A stretch of 51,645 bases of DNA from Alphaproteobacteria bacterium. GTDB taxonomy: Bacteria; Pseudomonadota; Alphaproteobacteria; Rs-D84. The stretch is taken from NCBI GenBank assembly GCA_017962125.1, contig JAGCVZ010000012.1, forward strand, positions 1 to 51,645, given 5' to 3'. Both the position numbers and the translations under genes were made by a program. Positions 7,795-17,286 of this stretch are shown piece by piece. A model generated the notes under the pieces. That model was given only the letters and a program-made list of their open reading frames with translations, did not search any database and had not been told where the DNA came from. How positions within the stretch are numbered: position 1 is the first letter of the stretch; every line of letters begins with the position of its first letter.

Positions 7795-10635
7795 ATGAAA
7801 AGACTTGCTATATTTATTGGTGGGCTGCTTGTGTTACCCGCATTTGCTGAGGTTGCCCCTGTTTTTTTCGAAGAAGATAGTGCATTGGAATATGCCGATG
7901 GTTTTTATGATGAAAATGGTTTTTTAATAATTCCTGAGGAGGAAATTGAGCAGCAGGTCGCGCAAGATACCACGCCGGTCGCAACCGCAAAGGTTTCTCG
8001 TCAACCGGTAAATAATACGCCTGTTACAAACCGTTCAACTGCTTCACGTGCTCTGCCTGCGACATCCACGACGGGTGTTTCTGGGCGTGGGGCGGCGACT
8101 GGAAATGCATCACGTGCGGTGGCGGCACGAACGACAAGTGCATCGCCGCGTACAACGGGTTCGCGTGCGGTTGCGTCACGTGGGACTGTGGCAACATCAT
8201 CGCGCGGAACGGGGACGGTTGCGACGCGCTCGAACACAACGGCGACGCTTGCGGCTGCGGCGCGTGCATCGGGTGGTGCATCAAGGACTGCGGCTACGGG
8301 TACGCGGGTTGTGCGTAGTGGAACCGTGGCACGTACAGCGACAACTGGTCGGACGACGGCTGCACGAACTGCAACAACGACTGCGGGCTTGTCACGTGCG
8401 GCAACAACTGGTGCGGGTCGTATATCTATTGCGAGTGATCGCGATGTTGGTAGTGCAAACAAAGTTGGTAGTGGTATTTCGGTGGCTGGCGTAAATGTTG
8501 TCGATGGAATTACAAATCTTTATAGGGCGTCTGGGTCTGTTCGTCGTGCACCGACTGTTCGTATGTCGTCGGCCAAGGATTCTTTGGAAACGACGGTTGC
8601 TATGACAACGGCGGAAATGGATGATTTGGCAGAGTTGACGGATTATTGCAAGTCTCAATATGCTTTGTGTATGGATAATTATTGCAATGTTTTGGATGAT
8701 AACCAGGGTCGATGCAGTTGCAGTGCAAATTTGAAAAGTTATGCCAAGGCCGAAGCGGCTTTGAAATCTGCGACTGAAGAATTGCAAGATGTTGCGCAAA
8801 AAATTCAATATATTGGTTTAACTAAGCGCGAAGTCGAAACGCTGTTTAGTGAAACGGTGGCTGAAGCGGAAATGAAAAGCAAAGGTACGGATAATAGTTT
8901 ACTACAATCAAGCCTCGACAAGGTCAAGGATATGATAATCAATGTTAAATCTGGCGGCAGCAACAGTACTGATAACGGTTTAAACTTTGATTTGTCCGGA
9001 TTATTAGAATTTTCTTTTGATAGCACTGGTTTTGATTTGGCATCTTTGTTTGGAACATCAAACACAAATAGTGTTAGTAATCAACGTGGAGAGGAACTTT
9101 ACAAAACTGCATCTGCGCGTTGCAAAACATCGGTGTTAAAATCGTGCACTGCGCGTGGCGTTGATGCTTCGATTGTTACAAATTCGTATGATTTAGAAAT
9201 TGATCGTGAATGCATCATGTATGAACGCAGTTTGAGTGATTCAAATGATGAAATGGTTGCGACGGTGCGTAATGCGAAAAATGTTTTGCAAAAGGCACGT
9301 TTGATGGTTGCACAACAAAAGAATGCATACGACATGCGCGGTTGTATAAATGCGCTTGATGCATGCATGCAGGATGATTTTGTTTGTGGTTCGGATTATG
9401 AAAATTGTCTTGATCCGACGGGACGTTATATTGTGAATGGTGCGGTTGTTGTGGGCAGTCAACCTGGGCGTGCATTGGATCCATCTGCAAGTGGTCAAAC
9501 AAATGTCATGACCAGTGACGTATGCAGTGTGAATTTGTACCGGACATGGGACTATCCAAATGAAACGTGTAATGCATATAACCAAAGCGTTTACCAAGAC
9601 CCATTTGATCAACATAATGCATGGGGCGCCGGATCCAATGATTCCCTTACGAACTATATTGCCAAGACGGTCAGTTCTTCGTCTGCGGAAACCGCAAGTG
9701 AGATAATGTCAATATACTTGCAGAACAAAATCGGTTATAACCAGAATGATCGAAATTATGGTATGTGCATGTCCGTATTAAACAAGTGCCAAGACTATAC
9801 ATATACGAACAGCAACGGAACATATAAACAGGATAACGAAGTTGTAAAACAATACCTTGCCCGCACACTTATCCAAATCAAATCCAAACAGGACGAGATA
9901 TTGGCGAATTACGCGGAAACTTGTATTTCCGATGTTACATCGTGTTTAGGACAAAATAATTATCCAACCGAAGATCCGGCAAATTGGGGACATAGCGGGT
10001 CAACGGCGCAAACCCAGGCGAATATCGCAATTAACGCCTGCCGGTCCCAGATTATTACGTGTATGTCGGTAAATGGATATTCAATTAACACGCCGACCCC
10101 GGGTGAGATGAATTGTTGGGTGATGGGAACGCAATTTAATTCTGTGACGGAAAATTGCCAGGCTAATGCCGGCGATGCAACGATTGGCTCAGGAACATCT
10201 GTTGATACTTTGCCAGCCCAAGAGAATAATATATCGTATAGTGTTGTCGTTAATAGTGATGTTCGCGGTGGCGGTTGGGGTACAATGCTTTTGAATATAT
10301 CGCCTACAAGTTATGGAACAATGGATAGTGACCCTTGTAGCGGATGCCCATCAACCTATACATCGGGGCAGTCGGGAACGATAGCTTGTTCTGCTGAATG
10401 TTTCGGACTTAGCGCTGAGTGTAGTATAGAAAAATGGTGTCCTGCGAACAACAGTAATTCTCCGAATTGCGGGGTCGATGGATATCCTATAACACCGAAT
10501 ACGCAAGGTCCGTTAAGTTTATATGTGTTTGTTAACGATAATTGCGTCTCAAATACGGAAAATAGCACGGGCGGTAACTGGGGATATACACAAATTGGTT
10601 TGCCGGATGGCGTAACTGTTGAACGTACTGAATAG
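7795..10635 (+). CDS. Large exported cysteine-rich protein with Thr/Ala/Arg linker
   Basis: A 946-residue protein with signal peptide MKRLAIFIGGLLVLPAFA. After ~35 acidic residues there is a ~155-residue low-complexity tract of Thr, Ala, Ser, Arg and Gly (about residues 55-210). The rest is cysteine-rich (for example CKSQYALCMDNYCNVLDDNQ near 283 and CMQDDFVCGSDYENC near 525), with helical stretches at ~310-360. The C-terminal ~120 residues look beta-rich. No enzyme motif is seen. The start has AAGGAAGGAAAG upstream. It is followed 20 bp later by a second exported protein of similar size, so the two probably form an operon and a surface complex. Confidence 0.75.
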   Translation: MKRLAIFIGGLLVLPAFAEVAPVFFEEDSALEYADGFYDENGFLIIPEEEIEQQVAQDTTPVATAKVSRQPVNNTPVTNRSTASRALPATSTTGVSGRGAATGNASRAVAARTTSASPRTTGSRAVASRGTVATSSRGTGTVATRSNTTATLAAAARASGGASRTAATGTRVVRSGTVARTATTGRTTAARTATTTAGLSRAATTGAGRISIASDRDVGSANKVGSGISVAGVNVVDGITNLYRASGSVRRAPTVRMSSAKDSLETTVAMTTAEMDDLAELTDYCKSQYALCMDNYCNVLDDNQGRCSCSANLKSYAKAEAALKSATEELQDVAQKIQYIGLTKREVETLFSETVAEAEMKSKGTDNSLLQSSLDKVKDMIINVKSGGSNSTDNGLNFDLSGLLEFSFDSTGFDLASLFGTSNTNSVSNQRGEELYKTASARCKTSVLKSCTARGVDASIVTNSYDLEIDRECIMYERSLSDSNDEMVATVRNAKNVLQKARLMVAQQKNAYDMRGCINALDACMQDDFVCGSDYENCLDPTGRYIVNGAVVVGSQPGRALDPSASGQTNVMTSDVCSVNLYRTWDYPNETCNAYNQSVYQDPFDQHNAWGAGSNDSLTNYIAKTVSSSSAETASEIMSIYLQNKIGYNQNDRNYGMCMSVLNKCQDYTYTNSNGTYKQDNEVVKQYLARTLIQIKSKQDEILANYAETCISDVTSCLGQNNYPTEDPANWGHSGSTAQTQANIAINACRSQIITCMSVNGYSINTPTPGEMNCWVMGTQFNSVTENCQANAGDATIGSGTSVDTLPAQENNISYSVVVNSDVRGGGWGTMLLNISPTSYGTMDSDPCSGCPSTYTSGQSGTIACSAECFGLSAECSIEKWCPANNSNSPNCGVDGYPITPNTQGPLSLYVFVNDNCVSNTENSTGGNWGYTQIGLPDGVTVERTE
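7957..8425 (+). repeat. Low-complexity Thr/Ala/Arg/Gly coding tract
   Basis: Within the 946-residue exported protein, about 155 codons use almost only T, A, S, R, G, P and V in irregular short repeats such as ATTGRTTAARTATTT. The DNA is GC-rich compared with its surroundings, and long antisense frames stay open here as a by-product. It probably encodes a disordered, basic linker or stalk. Confidence 0.7.
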
Positions 10636-10655
10636 AGAATAATGGGGTGACAAAA

Positions 10656-13496
10656 ATGAAAACAAAATTATTGATTTATCCTTTTTGTGGTTGTTTTTTG
10701 ACCAGTGCCGCGGTGGCGATGACCGTATGGATGGGACCCCAGGAATGCAATTATGATTTATGCCTGGTAAAGCCGACCAATGGATGCTGTCCTGTGGGTG
10801 AAATGAAAAAAGTCACAAAATTGAACTTTTCCAAATTGTCAAATGACAAGGTTTTGGACGGTTTGTATATTAAAACCAGTGTTGGTGATGTCAAATTGGC
10901 GGAAAGCGATGGAACACTTACTAAACTTTCGCGTGAATCAACCGAGGTTCAAGAAGCGGTCAAGAATGTATTAAAAAGTTCTACGCCTTCGGCTCTTCTT
11001 GATAAAATTGTGGTCAAAGAAGATGATGTTGCGGATACAGTTACCGTCAAATTGAATTTAAATGGTGGGAATTTTTCTGATGGGACATCCGGTGAAAAGA
11101 CTATGCGCATTGTGCGGGGTGGCCGTTTACCAACGGATAACAGCGTGACGCGTGGTGATGGTGCGGTTCTTGATGGGTGGAATAAATCTGGCACAACGGG
11201 CAAGGTGACGACGGTATCACAAAATGCGACTGATAATGAAACATATAACGCAAATTGGACATGTCCTGACGGACTTGATATGAATTTGAATGGCACATGT
11301 GTTGCCCAAGACGGTAATTATATGGATACGGGTGGAAACACACTTTCACCGGGCCAACTTAACTGTTACCACGATGGACACAATTATTGTTATTACAAGT
11401 TTAATGTTACTCTGCATGATTTTCCGTTGAGTAGTGATATTCCAACAGGTTCAGAATTCAATCTTAGTGCGGGAGATTTAGCAAGAGGAACCGGCAACGA
11501 GGGGACAAGGTTGTGGTGTACAGGAAACGCTTGTTTTGAGGCGGATAATCACACTGCGTTTGTGTCTTCTATACATTGGCCAACTGTAAATGATAAATCA
11601 TCATCCCCATGGACTTTCCGCGGTTATTATCTTAGACCAACATCGGGCGATGGTGTTGAATTAATAACCAATCATACAACCAACAAGGGTGAGGCTTTTG
11701 GGGAATTCTTTGGATCGGGTATATATCCTTGGCATGGCACCACTGTTATGTCGGACAGCCCTGTAGATAATTACGGTGCAGCAATTAATTTGGACCTTTA
11801 TGGTGCATGGGCACGGGATTGTGAAACCGATAAATATCTTAATCCGGCCGGATGTCTAAGGACAATATATAACTCCTGGAACAATGTTGGCGGATTTAGC
11901 AAGGGTGATGTGAAGTATGAAACCGCATGTGTTAGTGGTATGCAGTTGGCGGCTGGTACAGGGGAAACCTATAATCCGACTTGTGTCCAAGATATCAACA
12001 ATATAAATATATTATATGATTTTGTTGATCAATATGGTGACAGGGTGACATGTAACATAACGGGTGATGATAATGTTGATATAACATCATGCAGTCCTGG
12101 GGAAACTTACTCTATGTTGCCGGCCGACAGGTTCCGCAGCGTATGCGACAATGATGGTACTTTGCGATATATGCAGGTAAATGACGGTGAATGGTATCGG
12201 CCATCATATCAGGCAATGTGCAGTACCAATGTCTTTGGAACCACAAAGACGGCGATTGTTCGTGGCTATGTGTGTGACGCAGTTTGCAATGGTCGGAGTC
12301 ATAATGATGCACCAGCAAATGGAACTTGTTTAGAAAAACCTACTCCTGAAAATCCGTATATGTATCCGAAACCTGTGGATCGCGATATATTGTTTAATTC
12401 CATTCTTACCGATGCACCGATTGGCAACAGTGGTTATAGGTTGGGGCGTCTTTGGGGCAATTATATCGAGGCTCATCCAGAGATGACTTTCCCTTCAAAT
12501 GCCAATGATGAATATGGTAATTGTTGGGTTATAGAATGTAACGAAGGCTACGGGTTGTGGCGTGACCCAAATACAGGTGAGAGATCTTGTAAAACAGAAC
12601 AAGAAATTTGTGTGTTAGAAAACAAGCCAAATTGTGACCTGGTTGGATTCAGTTGCCCACAAACGACAAATTTGACATTGCCATCTGGGTTATCAATCGA
12701 AGGACCAGATCAGGATGGTCGGAATTGCATGTATACACTTAGTTGTGCTATTGCCGGTAGCGAAGAATTTACCAGTGCGGTTACTGCCACTAATACTGGA
12801 AGAAATATGATTACTTGTTCCGGAGATCAATGCACATCAAGTTGGTTACAAAATATATTAAATCAACAATCTTGTTTCACTTGCCCGGGATACAATGGTG
12901 CCGATCCAAGCGTATCGCCAACTGTGCCAAAACAAACAGGAAAAACTTGCGCGTATAATATTTATTGCAATGGGCGTGTAAGTCGTCCAAGGCTCTTGAA
13001 AAAACAAGGATCCCCTGTTTCTTGTAACAAAGATACCGTGGTATGTACAGGAAACGAGTGTACAGACGGGTATGGTCCTTATCAGAGTCTTTATTTCTTG
13101 ACAACAGAATTTGGTAAGTATGTATGTGAAAGCACGCAGGAAGGCTTAAATGAAGCAGAAGAAACACAATGCCAAGATCAAGGTCCAACAGGTTGGAATA
13201 CTTGCCCTTCTGTTACCGGAACAAATGGTGTACAGGTCACATATACGGAACACCCGACTAACAATCAGTGCACATATACGTTGACTTGTAGTGATCAGAA
13301 CTCCTCGTTAATGTATGCCGAAGGAGAAGTCGATTATACACCGGTGTCCAGCGGTACAACAACAGTTACGTGTACTGGTATGACTGGCGATACCCCATGT
13401 ACAACCGGGGCGGTAAGCAATAAAGTCGATAATTATTACTGCCAGGTTAATACATTGCAACCTGGTGATAGCAATGAGCCCGGAAAGGAAATATAA
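10656..13496 (+). CDS. Large exported cysteine-rich protein with InlB-type repeats
   Basis: A ~946-residue exported protein whose signal-like N-terminus includes LLIYPFCGCFLTSAAVA. Residues ~125-195 resemble a Listeria/Bacteroides-type (InlB B-repeat) domain: VTVKLNLNGGNF, then YNANW. A second, more diverged copy ends INLDLYGAWARDC near residue 390. The remainder consists of many small Cys-rich modules with CPxxxG and TCSGDQC-like wording. The ATG at 10656 is preferred over an in-frame GTG at 10647 because GGGG lies 9 bases before it. It follows the 946-residue protein by 20 bp and ends at a bidirectional terminator. A surface or adhesion role is inferred. Confidence 0.72.
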   Translation: MKTKLLIYPFCGCFLTSAAVAMTVWMGPQECNYDLCLVKPTNGCCPVGEMKKVTKLNFSKLSNDKVLDGLYIKTSVGDVKLAESDGTLTKLSRESTEVQEAVKNVLKSSTPSALLDKIVVKEDDVADTVTVKLNLNGGNFSDGTSGEKTMRIVRGGRLPTDNSVTRGDGAVLDGWNKSGTTGKVTTVSQNATDNETYNANWTCPDGLDMNLNGTCVAQDGNYMDTGGNTLSPGQLNCYHDGHNYCYYKFNVTLHDFPLSSDIPTGSEFNLSAGDLARGTGNEGTRLWCTGNACFEADNHTAFVSSIHWPTVNDKSSSPWTFRGYYLRPTSGDGVELITNHTTNKGEAFGEFFGSGIYPWHGTTVMSDSPVDNYGAAINLDLYGAWARDCETDKYLNPAGCLRTIYNSWNNVGGFSKGDVKYETACVSGMQLAAGTGETYNPTCVQDINNINILYDFVDQYGDRVTCNITGDDNVDITSCSPGETYSMLPADRFRSVCDNDGTLRYMQVNDGEWYRPSYQAMCSTNVFGTTKTAIVRGYVCDAVCNGRSHNDAPANGTCLEKPTPENPYMYPKPVDRDILFNSILTDAPIGNSGYRLGRLWGNYIEAHPEMTFPSNANDEYGNCWVIECNEGYGLWRDPNTGERSCKTEQEICVLENKPNCDLVGFSCPQTTNLTLPSGLSIEGPDQDGRNCMYTLSCAIAGSEEFTSAVTATNTGRNMITCSGDQCTSSWLQNILNQQSCFTCPGYNGADPSVSPTVPKQTGKTCAYNIYCNGRVSRPRLLKKQGSPVSCNKDTVVCTGNECTDGYGPYQSLYFLTTEFGKYVCESTQEGLNEAEETQCQDQGPTGWNTCPSVTGTNGVQVTYTEHPTNNQCTYTLTCSDQNSSLMYAEGEVDYTPVSSGTTTVTCTGMTGDTPCTTGAVSNKVDNYYCQVNTLQPGDSNEPGKEI

Positions 13497-13502
13497 AATT
13501 AA

Positions 13503-13534
13503 AAAAACGGTTGCATTTACAACCGTTTTTTTTA
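13503..13534. terminator. Bidirectional intrinsic terminator
   Basis: AAAAACGGTT (13503-13512) pairs with AACCGTTTTT (13521-13530), with a T-run on either strand. It lies between the convergent exported-protein gene and ihfA and can serve both. Confidence 0.88.
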
Positions 13535-13547
13535 GCAAAATCTTACG

Positions 13548-13835
13548 TTATTTTCGTGATACGCGTTCACGAAATTCTGTGCATGGGCGGAAAGCCACAA
13601 CGCGCCGCGCGGTGACAATCGCCATTTCCCCAGTTTTTGGATTACGACCAACGCGCGCTGATTTATCCAGTATCTTGAATGTTCCGAACCCGGCAAATTT
13701 AACTTCTTCGCCGTTTATTAATGATTCGCATATTTCATCGAATATCAAATCGACCAGTTTTCCCGACTGAGCCGTCGTAAAACCAAATTTATCACGCAGT
13801 TTAACTGCTAAATCATTTCTTGTTATCGTTGCCAT
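13548..13835 (-). CDS. ihfA: Integration host factor alpha subunit
   Basis: A 95-residue HU/IHF-family protein. It has the family signature around GEEVKFAGFGTFKILDK (residues ~42-58), then the beta-arm tip GRNPKTGEMAIVTARRVVAF. The ITARRVV-like wording after PKTGE is typical of the alpha subunit of IHF, which bends DNA at specific sites with IhfB. It begins 3 bp after the fabH stop on the same strand, the fabH-ihfA order found in many Alphaproteobacteria, which supports ihfA over HU. Confidence 0.88.
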   Translation of the reverse strand: MATITRNDLAVKLRDKFGFTTAQSGKLVDLIFDEICESLINGEEVKFAGFGTFKILDKSARVGRNPKTGEMAIVTARRVVAFRPCTEFRERVSRK

Positions 13836-13838
13836 TTT

Positions 13839-14777
13839 TTACACCCTTATTAAAGTTGCACCCCATGTTAGGCCACTGCCAAACGCGGGATAAAGGACAA
13901 GTTGTCCATGTTTAATTATGTTGTTATCAAACGCGTATGCCAATGCCAATGCGCCAGATGCGCCACTGGTGTTCGCATGTTGATCAACCGTTATCAAAAT
14001 CTTTTCAATCGGAAACCCAAGGCGTGCCGCACAGGATTTTATAATTCTAATGTTTGCCTGGTGCGGGACAATCCAATCAATGTCATCTTGGGTAATGCCG
14101 GCGTGTTCCATAATATATCGTGCCGCATCCGGCATCAATGATACTGCCATTTTATATGTTTCTGGGCCATTCATTATGATTTTGTGATCTTCTGACCCAT
14201 GCAGCATATCAAACTTTGACCCATCAGACATAACAACCGTATCGATAATTCCAGAGTAACTTGATGTTGAGCGTTCAAATATCAATGCACCCGCCCCGTC
14301 GCCGAATAAAACCGCCGTTGATCGGTCAGTCATATCAACGAAACGAGACATCTTTTCTGCGCCGATTATCATGATGCGTTCGTGCATACCCGCCGTAAAG
14401 AATCCGCGCGCGCAGTGCAGAGCATATATATACCCTGTGCACGCGCCACGAACGTCAAATGCCGGCATATTGTTTGTTGCCCCTAAACGCCCTGCGACAG
14501 TTACCGCCACAGACGGGAAGTCTAATTCTGGGGTTGTGGTGGCGACAATTATCATATCGATATCGTCAATTTTTAAATTAGCATTTTTTAATGCTGCTCG
14601 CGCTGCATTTGTTGCCATATCCACAACAGTTTCTTTTTTGTCGGCAAAATGCCGGGCATGAATTCCTGTGCGTTCTACAATCCATTCGTCGGTTGTATCC
14701 ATAGCGCGTTCAAAATCCGCGTTTGTTACAACGCGTGACGGCAAATAAGATCCATATCCAACAAGTCTGTTTCCCAT
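13839..14777 (-). CDS. fabH: 3-oxoacyl-ACP synthase III (KAS III)
   Basis: FabH starts fatty acid synthesis by condensing acetyl-CoA with malonyl-ACP. The 312-residue product has the catalytic Cys in VRGACTGYIYAL (~residue 113), the His in PHQANIRI (~238) and the Asn in HANTSGASG (~268). Its N-terminus GYGSYLPSRVVTNADF and WIVERTGIHAR are also typical. The start at 14777 has AGGAAG upstream and a promoter ~30-55 bp away; an in-frame extension upstream would have no ribosome binding site. It is cotranscribed with ihfA. Confidence 0.96.
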   Translation of the reverse strand: MGNRLVGYGSYLPSRVVTNADFERAMDTTDEWIVERTGIHARHFADKKETVVDMATNAARAALKNANLKIDDIDMIIVATTTPELDFPSVAVTVAGRLGATNNMPAFDVRGACTGYIYALHCARGFFTAGMHERIMIIGAEKMSRFVDMTDRSTAVLFGDGAGALIFERSTSSYSGIIDTVVMSDGSKFDMLHGSEDHKIIMNGPETYKMAVSLMPDAARYIMEHAGITQDDIDWIVPHQANIRIIKSCAARLGFPIEKILITVDQHANTSGASGALALAYAFDNNIIKHGQLVLYPAFGSGLTWGATLIRV

Positions 14778-14805
14778 ATTAAAACTTCCTGCATAATGCC
14801 AAGAT

Positions 14806-14833
14806 ATTATACAGGTTTTAATATAACTTGCAA
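14806..14833 (-). promoter_or_regulatory. Putative promoter for fabH-ihfA
   Basis: On the minus strand TTGCAA (14828-14833) and a perfect TATAAT (14806-14811) are 16 bp apart, placing the transcript start ~20 bp before the fabH ATG. Confidence 0.6.
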
Positions 14834-14865
14834 TATCAAAATCAAAGATTAAAATATAATCTTGT

Positions 14866-14941
14866 GTCCCCATAGTTCAATCGGATAGAACAAGTTCCTC
14901 CTAAGAATTAGATGTCGGTTCGATTCCGGCTGGGGATACCA
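14866..14941 (+). tRNA. tRNA-Arg (CCU anticodon)
   Basis: A complete cloverleaf: acceptor GTCCCCA pairs with TGGGGAT, the D-stem is GTTC/GAAC, the anticodon loop is CTCCTAA with anticodon CCT (codon AGG), and the T-arm is GTCGG-TTCGATT-CCGGC. The CCA end is encoded (14939-14941). It lies divergent from fabH and 20 bp before a small membrane-protein gene, with no terminator between. Confidence 0.93.
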
Positions 14942-14960
14942 AAAATAAATAGGTTAAAAA

Positions 14961-15290
14961 ATGAAAAATCGTGCAGTAAAAATAGGAATTATCGCAAGCA
15001 TTTTACCACACATGTTTTGTTGTGTGTTGCCTGTGGTCTTGGGTTTGATTGGGCTTGTCGCGCCGGGGGCATTAGATCACGATTTTATCCCTGAAAGCGC
15101 GGAAAAATGGTTGTTCGTATTTTCTGGTTTGATGTTACTTTTGTCATGGATTATGTATTTTGGCAATCGCGAATGTGATTGCAAGCATTGTGATGCGACA
15201 CATCACCATCGGGTACAAATGATAGTTTTAATCTGTATTACGGTTTTAACCATAGTTGGGATTGCAACACATCTATTCTTACATCACTAG
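14961..15290 (+). CDS. Small membrane protein with Cys-Cys and Cys/His-rich motifs
   Basis: A 109-residue protein with three hydrophobic segments (~6-35, ~50-66 and ~88-105). The first contains PHMFCCVLPVVLGLIGLVAP, a Cys pair in a membrane helix as seen in MerT/MerC-type metal transporters. The loop between helices 2 and 3 is CDCKHCDATHHH, a likely metal-binding patch. I infer a role in metal or thiol handling but no family assignment is secure. It starts 20 bp after the tRNA-Arg and may be cotranscribed with it. It ends 6 bp from the convergent M13 peptidase gene. Confidence 0.6.
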   Translation: MKNRAVKIGIIASILPHMFCCVLPVVLGLIGLVAPGALDHDFIPESAEKWLFVFSGLMLLLSWIMYFGNRECDCKHCDATHHHRVQMIVLICITVLTIVGIATHLFLHH

Positions 15291-15296
15291 AATTTT

Positions 15297-17285
15297 TTAC
15301 CATAAGCGCGTGCGTTTTTCCGGTGCAAGATACATCTTGTTATCTGGTTTGACGTCAAAAACATCGTACCACGCATCAATATGTGGCAAAATTCCATTTA
15401 CGCGCCAGCGATTTAAAGAATGCACATCAGTCTTGGTCTGAACAATAACTTGCTCATCACGAATATTGCACGCCCATACCCCCGCATATGCAATAAAGAA
15501 CCGCATGTCCGGACTTAGGTTTTCAACAGTTTCTGATTTTTTACCGAAATTTTTATATGCTGTGTATGCAATTGTTACACCACCATAGTCGGCTAAATTT
15601 TCCCCAAGTGTAAATTCTCCATTTGCATGTGTATCGGGCGCAACAACGATGTTATCAAAATATTTTCGCATAACATTTGCGCGCTCTGTAAATGCGGCGG
15701 AATCCGCATCTGTCCACCAATCACGCATGTTTCCTTTTTCATCAAAATGACGGCCAGAATCGTCAAATCCATGTGTCATTTCATGACCAATTACCGCGCC
15801 AATCGCGCCATAGTTAAACGCATCATCAGCATTCATGTCAAAAAATGGATTTTGCAAAATCCCTGCGGGAAAACAAATTTCATTTGTGGTTGAATCGTAA
15901 TATGCGTTAATTGTATGTGCGTTCATGTACCAAAGTGTTGGGTCTTTTTCTTTGCCGATTTTTGCCAGCCAAAAATCGTCTTCAAATTTGGCTACACGCA
16001 TCATATTTTCAAATAAACTTTCATGTTCATCCAAATTCAATTTTGAATAATCGCGCCATTTGTCTGGATATCCAATTTTTGCCTTGAAAGAATCTAATTT
16101 ACGGAGTGCATTCGTGCGTGTTTCATCTGACATCCAATCATTTTTTTGAATACGTGATGCATATGCACGACGCAAATTTTCAACCAATTCTTGCATACGA
16201 AGTTTCGCCGCAGCCGGAAAATATTTTGCAACATAAAGTCGACCAATTTCTTCGCCAATCGCACCGTTCAACATTCCCACAGCGCGTTTCCAACGTGGTT
16301 TCTGTTCGCGTTGCCCGGACATTTCGCGATTGAAAAAATTAAACGATATTTCATAAGTATCATCATCTAATAGTGAGTCAGCAGTTAAAATCACCCGATA
16401 TTTTAGGTAGGCTTTTATTAAATCAAGATTTGTATCATTGATTATTTTTATTGATTCTTTGATGGCTGGGGGTTGACCAATATCAAGAAATTCTGCTGCA
16501 TTTGCACCACGTGTGCTTAAATAAGTTTCCCAATCAAATTCGTCGTATTCATGAACAAAATCTGCACGTGATATTTTGTTGTAATTTGCATGTGGATCAC
16601 GCAATTTTTCTTTTGTATAAAAAGATTTTGCCATGCGTTCTTCCAATTTATAGATTTCTTTCGCATCTGCAGTGATGCCGAAATTTTTCATTTGCTTTGC
16701 AATAAATTCTACATACTTTTTACGTATGTCTTTTGTGCGCGTATCATCGTCAAAATAATAATCCCGCGGCAACCCAATACCAGACTGATGTAGACAATAA
16801 ATGAAATGTTCACTGTCGCCTTCGTCAATCGCGACTTCATCGGCCCAAAAAGATGAAAAATATGTGTGATTTTTGCCAAGATATTTTGGTAATTCTGATT
16901 TTGATTTTATATTATCGATTTCATCAAAGTATTTTTTTACAGGAGCCGTTTTATCAGTATTTAATTTTTCTGTATTCATCGCAATCTTATAAAGCAACCC
17001 GATTTTACCAGTATCTTTTTCGGCGATTTCCCGTACGCGATTTAAATTGGTTTCTAGTAAAATTTCAAATGTACCGTAACGAACATAATCATCAGGAATC
17101 GGATTCGCGTTGCGCCAACGAAGAGTTACATAGTCAAAGAAATTGTCTGCTGGGTTTATAGAAGTATCAAGATTGTTTATATTTATTCCAATTTCCATTT
17201 TTTTGTTTCCTTTAATTTTTACTGCGAATAATACCGCAAATGCAACAGCAATAATCCCAAAAAAGTTCAACCATTTATGCAGCAT
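15297..17285 (-). CDS. M13 family zinc metallopeptidase (PepO/neprilysin-like)
   Basis: A 662-residue peptidase with the zinc site HEMTH inside IGAVIGHEMTHGFDDSGR (~residue 500) and the third ligand in GENLADYGG (~570). The C-terminal RVNGILPHIDAWYDVFDV is the family substrate-binding end. The start at 17285 lies 1 bp after the hemW stop and gives an N-terminal membrane anchor (NFFGIIAVAFAVLFAV). An alternative ATG at 17198 has a better ribosome site (AAAGGA) and would yield a soluble enzyme without the anchor, so both forms are possible. Such enzymes cut small peptides. Confidence 0.92.
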   Translation of the reverse strand: MLHKWLNFFGIIAVAFAVLFAVKIKGNKKMEIGININNLDTSINPADNFFDYVTLRWRNANPIPDDYVRYGTFEILLETNLNRVREIAEKDTGKIGLLYKIAMNTEKLNTDKTAPVKKYFDEIDNIKSKSELPKYLGKNHTYFSSFWADEVAIDEGDSEHFIYCLHQSGIGLPRDYYFDDDTRTKDIRKKYVEFIAKQMKNFGITADAKEIYKLEERMAKSFYTKEKLRDPHANYNKISRADFVHEYDEFDWETYLSTRGANAAEFLDIGQPPAIKESIKIINDTNLDLIKAYLKYRVILTADSLLDDDTYEISFNFFNREMSGQREQKPRWKRAVGMLNGAIGEEIGRLYVAKYFPAAAKLRMQELVENLRRAYASRIQKNDWMSDETRTNALRKLDSFKAKIGYPDKWRDYSKLNLDEHESLFENMMRVAKFEDDFWLAKIGKEKDPTLWYMNAHTINAYYDSTTNEICFPAGILQNPFFDMNADDAFNYGAIGAVIGHEMTHGFDDSGRHFDEKGNMRDWWTDADSAAFTERANVMRKYFDNIVVAPDTHANGEFTLGENLADYGGVTIAYTAYKNFGKKSETVENLSPDMRFFIAYAGVWACNIRDEQVIVQTKTDVHSLNRWRVNGILPHIDAWYDVFDVKPDNKMYLAPEKRTRLW

Positions 17286-17286
17286 T

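Noticed and set aside
8001..8462. Long antisense open frame (153 codons) in the Thr/Ala/Arg tract
   Set aside because: It is a by-product of GC-rich low-complexity coding on the plus strand. No ribosome site and a composition of V, A, R and P only.
13548..13835. HU rather than IHF alpha
   Set aside because: The beta-arm wording ITARRVV-like after NPKTGE and the position directly after fabH favour IhfA.
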